Assembly: GCA_902783405.1 (NCBI GenBank)
Contig: CACZQZ010000132.1
Span: 1-6,717, forward strand
DNA length: 6,717 bases
Direction: 5' to 3'
From: an uncultured Erysipelotrichaceae bacterium
Lineage (GTDB): Bacteria > Bacillota_I > Bacilli_A > RF39 > UBA660
The stretch's first letter is position 1. The number at the start of each line of letters is the position of its first letter. The position numbers and the translations under genes were made by a program. Shown piece after piece: positions 5,065 to 6,717 of the stretch. The notes beneath the pieces were generated by a model. The model worked only from the letters and a program-made list of their open reading frames with translations, was not told where the DNA came from and did no database searches.

Positions 5065-6717
5065 ATGTTTCATTTTTTTGAAGAAGATGATAAAAAAATA
5101 ATTACTGGACTTACAGATGAATTAAAATCGATATATGTTTTAAATCAGTTTAAAAAACAGTCAATTTTACTTGTAACAAATTCATTATATGAAGCAAATA
5201 AATTATATTCTTCTCTAACAAACTATACCAAAGATGTTTGCCTTTTTCCGATGGATGATTTTTTAACAAGTGAAGCCTTAGCAATATCACCAGATTTAAA
5301 ATATACAAGATTAGAAACATTAGAAAAATTAATGAATGATGATAAAAAAATTGTTATTACAAATCTTATGGGATATCTAAGATTTTTACCATCAAAAGAA
5401 ACCTTTAAGAAACATATTCTTTCTTTAAAAAAAGATACTGATTTTTCTATGAAAGAATTAATAAAAGCTTTAGTTCAATTAGGTTATACTAGAGAATCAA
5501 TGGTAAATAAAACAGGTGAATTTTCAGAACGTGGTTTTGTCTTAGATATTTTTCCAGTAAATCAAACATCTCCAATTCGAATTGAATATTGGGGAGATAC
5601 GATTGATACTATAAAAGAATTTGATATCGATACACAAAGAAGTCAAAAAGAAATAAATCAAATATCTATTTTTACAAATACAGAATTTTTAATAGATAAA
5701 GAAGTAGATAGTTTTACTCAAAAAGATTTACCAAAATATAGTGAAGTTGTAAATATTACAAAGTTTTTAAATCATCCATTAGTAATCTTTAATCACTATA
5801 GTGATATTGAAATCGGATATAAACAACTTCAAAATGAAATTACCGAATATAATAGCAGTAAAGAATCAAATGATAAATATATGTTTTCTTTAGAAGAACT
5901 TCAATTAGAAAAAGAAAAATATTTTGAAAAATTTGATCAATTATTAAAAAAAGAAGAAGTTGCATATTATGAATCTAAAAAAGTAGATAATTTTAGTAAT
6001 AGTATTGAAGAAGTAAATCAATGGTTAACAAAAAAAATAAAAGAAAAATATACTATTGTTTTTTGTTTAGAAAACAGGTATACAATAAATAAAATAATCG
6101 AACATTATCAGCATCCAGATTTTGTTTTTACAAAAGAAGATGAAATATTTCCAAATAAAATAAATTTAATTATTAAAAAAATTAATGAAGGATTTATTTT
6201 TAATCAATATATAATTGTTAGTGAAAAAGAAATATTTAATCGAAAAGATGAATCTTCTTATCATACAAAATTTAAGTATGGTAAAAAAATAAGAGATATT
6301 ACTAAATTAGAGGTGGGAGACTATGTAGTACATACAAACTGTGGTATTGGTAAATATATTGGCATTAAATCATTAAATAAAAATGGTTTAAAAAAAGATT
6401 ATTTGCAAATAGAATATGATGGTGGAGATAAACTTTATATTCCAGTAGAAAAAATAGAACTATTAAGTAAATTTTCAAGTAATGATGGCATTATTCCTAA
6501 ATTAAATAAATTAGGTACAACAGAATGGCAAAAAACAAAGTTAAAAGTTCAAAAGAAAATTGAAGATATTGCAGATGATTTATTAAAATTATATAAAGAA
6601 AGAGAAAACATGAAAGGTTTTGCTTTTCTAGAAGATACAAAAGAACAATATGAATTTGAAGAAGAATTTCCTTTTGAACTTACAAAAGATCAGGAAAAAG
6701 TAATTGTTGAAATAAAA
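5065..6717 (+). CDS. mfd: Transcription-repair coupling factor Mfd (N-terminal half, cut by window end)
   Basis: An uninterrupted reading frame of 551 codons that runs off the right edge. Mfd recognises RNA polymerase stalled at DNA damage, pushes it off and recruits UvrA. The N-terminal region resembles UvrB but has a degenerate, non-catalytic nucleotide site (TNSLYEANKL, about 38-47). GEFSERGFVLDIFP (151-164) and IRIEYWGD mark the UvrB-like module that binds UvrA. A poorly conserved linker domain follows. The RNA-polymerase-interacting CarD-like domain covers about 408-475, with GDYVVHTNCGIGKY (418-431) and YIPVEKIELL. Next come EWQKTK (W488), DIADDLLKLY and the Q-motif-like FPFELTKDQ (535-543). 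The Walker A motif of the RecG-like motor would lie just beyond the window. The first half appears some tens of residues shorter than E. coli or B. subtilis Mfd. B. subtilis has fin between pth and mfd; it is absent here. Confidence 0.96.
   Translation, partial: MFHFFEEDDKKIITGLTDELKSIYVLNQFKKQSILLVTNSLYEANKLYSSLTNYTKDVCLFPMDDFLTSEALAISPDLKYTRLETLEKLMNDDKKIVITNLMGYLRFLPSKETFKKHILSLKKDTDFSMKELIKALVQLGYTRESMVNKTGEFSERGFVLDIFPVNQTSPIRIEYWGDTIDTIKEFDIDTQRSQKEINQISIFTNTEFLIDKEVDSFTQKDLPKYSEVVNITKFLNHPLVIFNHYSDIEIGYKQLQNEITEYNSSKESNDKYMFSLEELQLEKEKYFEKFDQLLKKEEVAYYESKKVDNFSNSIEEVNQWLTKKIKEKYTIVFCLENRYTINKIIEHYQHPDFVFTKEDEIFPNKINLIIKKINEGFIFNQYIIVSEKEIFNRKDESSYHTKFKYGKKIRDITKLEVGDYVVHTNCGIGKYIGIKSLNKNGLKKDYLQIEYDGGDKLYIPVEKIELLSKFSSNDGIIPKLNKLGTTEWQKTKLKVQKKIEDIADDLLKLYKERENMKGFAFLEDTKEQYEFEEEFPFELTKDQEKVIVEIK

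Overview
This is a strongly A+T-rich, densely packed bacterial chromosomal window. Every gene is on the + strand and no gap between genes exceeds about 50 bases. The gene set and order (ybaB-recR-bofA-holB-ricT-trmN6-rsmI-pth-mfd) match the origin-proximal housekeeping region of Bacillota, especially Bacilli. Shine-Dalgarno sequences are strong and canonical (AGGAGG, GGAGG, GGGAGG). TGA serves as a stop (holB, rsmI), and the few Trp codons seen are TGG, so the standard bacterial code applies, not the Mycoplasma code. My best guess is a reduced, low-GC Bacilli or Mycoplasmatota-type organism (gut RF39/Erysipelotrichales-like or Izemoplasma-like). That lineage guess is inference; the Bacillota-type assignment is firm.

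Layout. Bases 24-2833 or 3569 form one tightly coupled run: ybaB and recR overlap by one base, bofA follows after a 37-base gap, holB starts 9 bases after bofA, ricT overlaps holB by 4 bases, and a YabB/TrmN6-type methyltransferase starts one base after ricT. At 3549-3595 there is a transcription-unit boundary: an A/U-rich hairpin with a U-tract overlaps the end of the methyltransferase gene, and a near-consensus promoter (TAGACA, 17-base spacer, TATAAT) follows in the same bases. This promoter serves rsmI and pth, which are 4 bases apart. A second small hairpin with a U-tract follows pth. The last gene, mfd, runs off the right edge after 551 codons, before its helicase ATP-binding motif.

How the genes work together. 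Most act in genome maintenance (RecR in recombinational repair, HolB in the clamp loader, Mfd in transcription-coupled repair, YbaB as a nucleoid-associated protein) or in RNA and translation upkeep (RsmI on 16S rRNA, the YabB/TrmN6-type methyltransferase, peptidyl-tRNA hydrolase, RicT in RNase Y-dependent mRNA maturation). The exception is bofA, a tiny membrane protein of the family that restrains the sporulation protease SpoIVFB. Compared with Bacillus subtilis as I remember it, the intervening genes yaaL, tmk, yaaQ, yaaR, yabA, yazA and fin are missing, so several chromosomal blocks are compacted into one.

The window is mostly ordinary conserved housekeeping. The points most worth a second look are a hairpin that pairs both the Shine-Dalgarno and the start codon of bofA, the shortened BofA that keeps its reported key residues, and extra cysteines in RicT. 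I see no evidence of a new multi-gene system, mobile element, CRISPR array or RNA gene.
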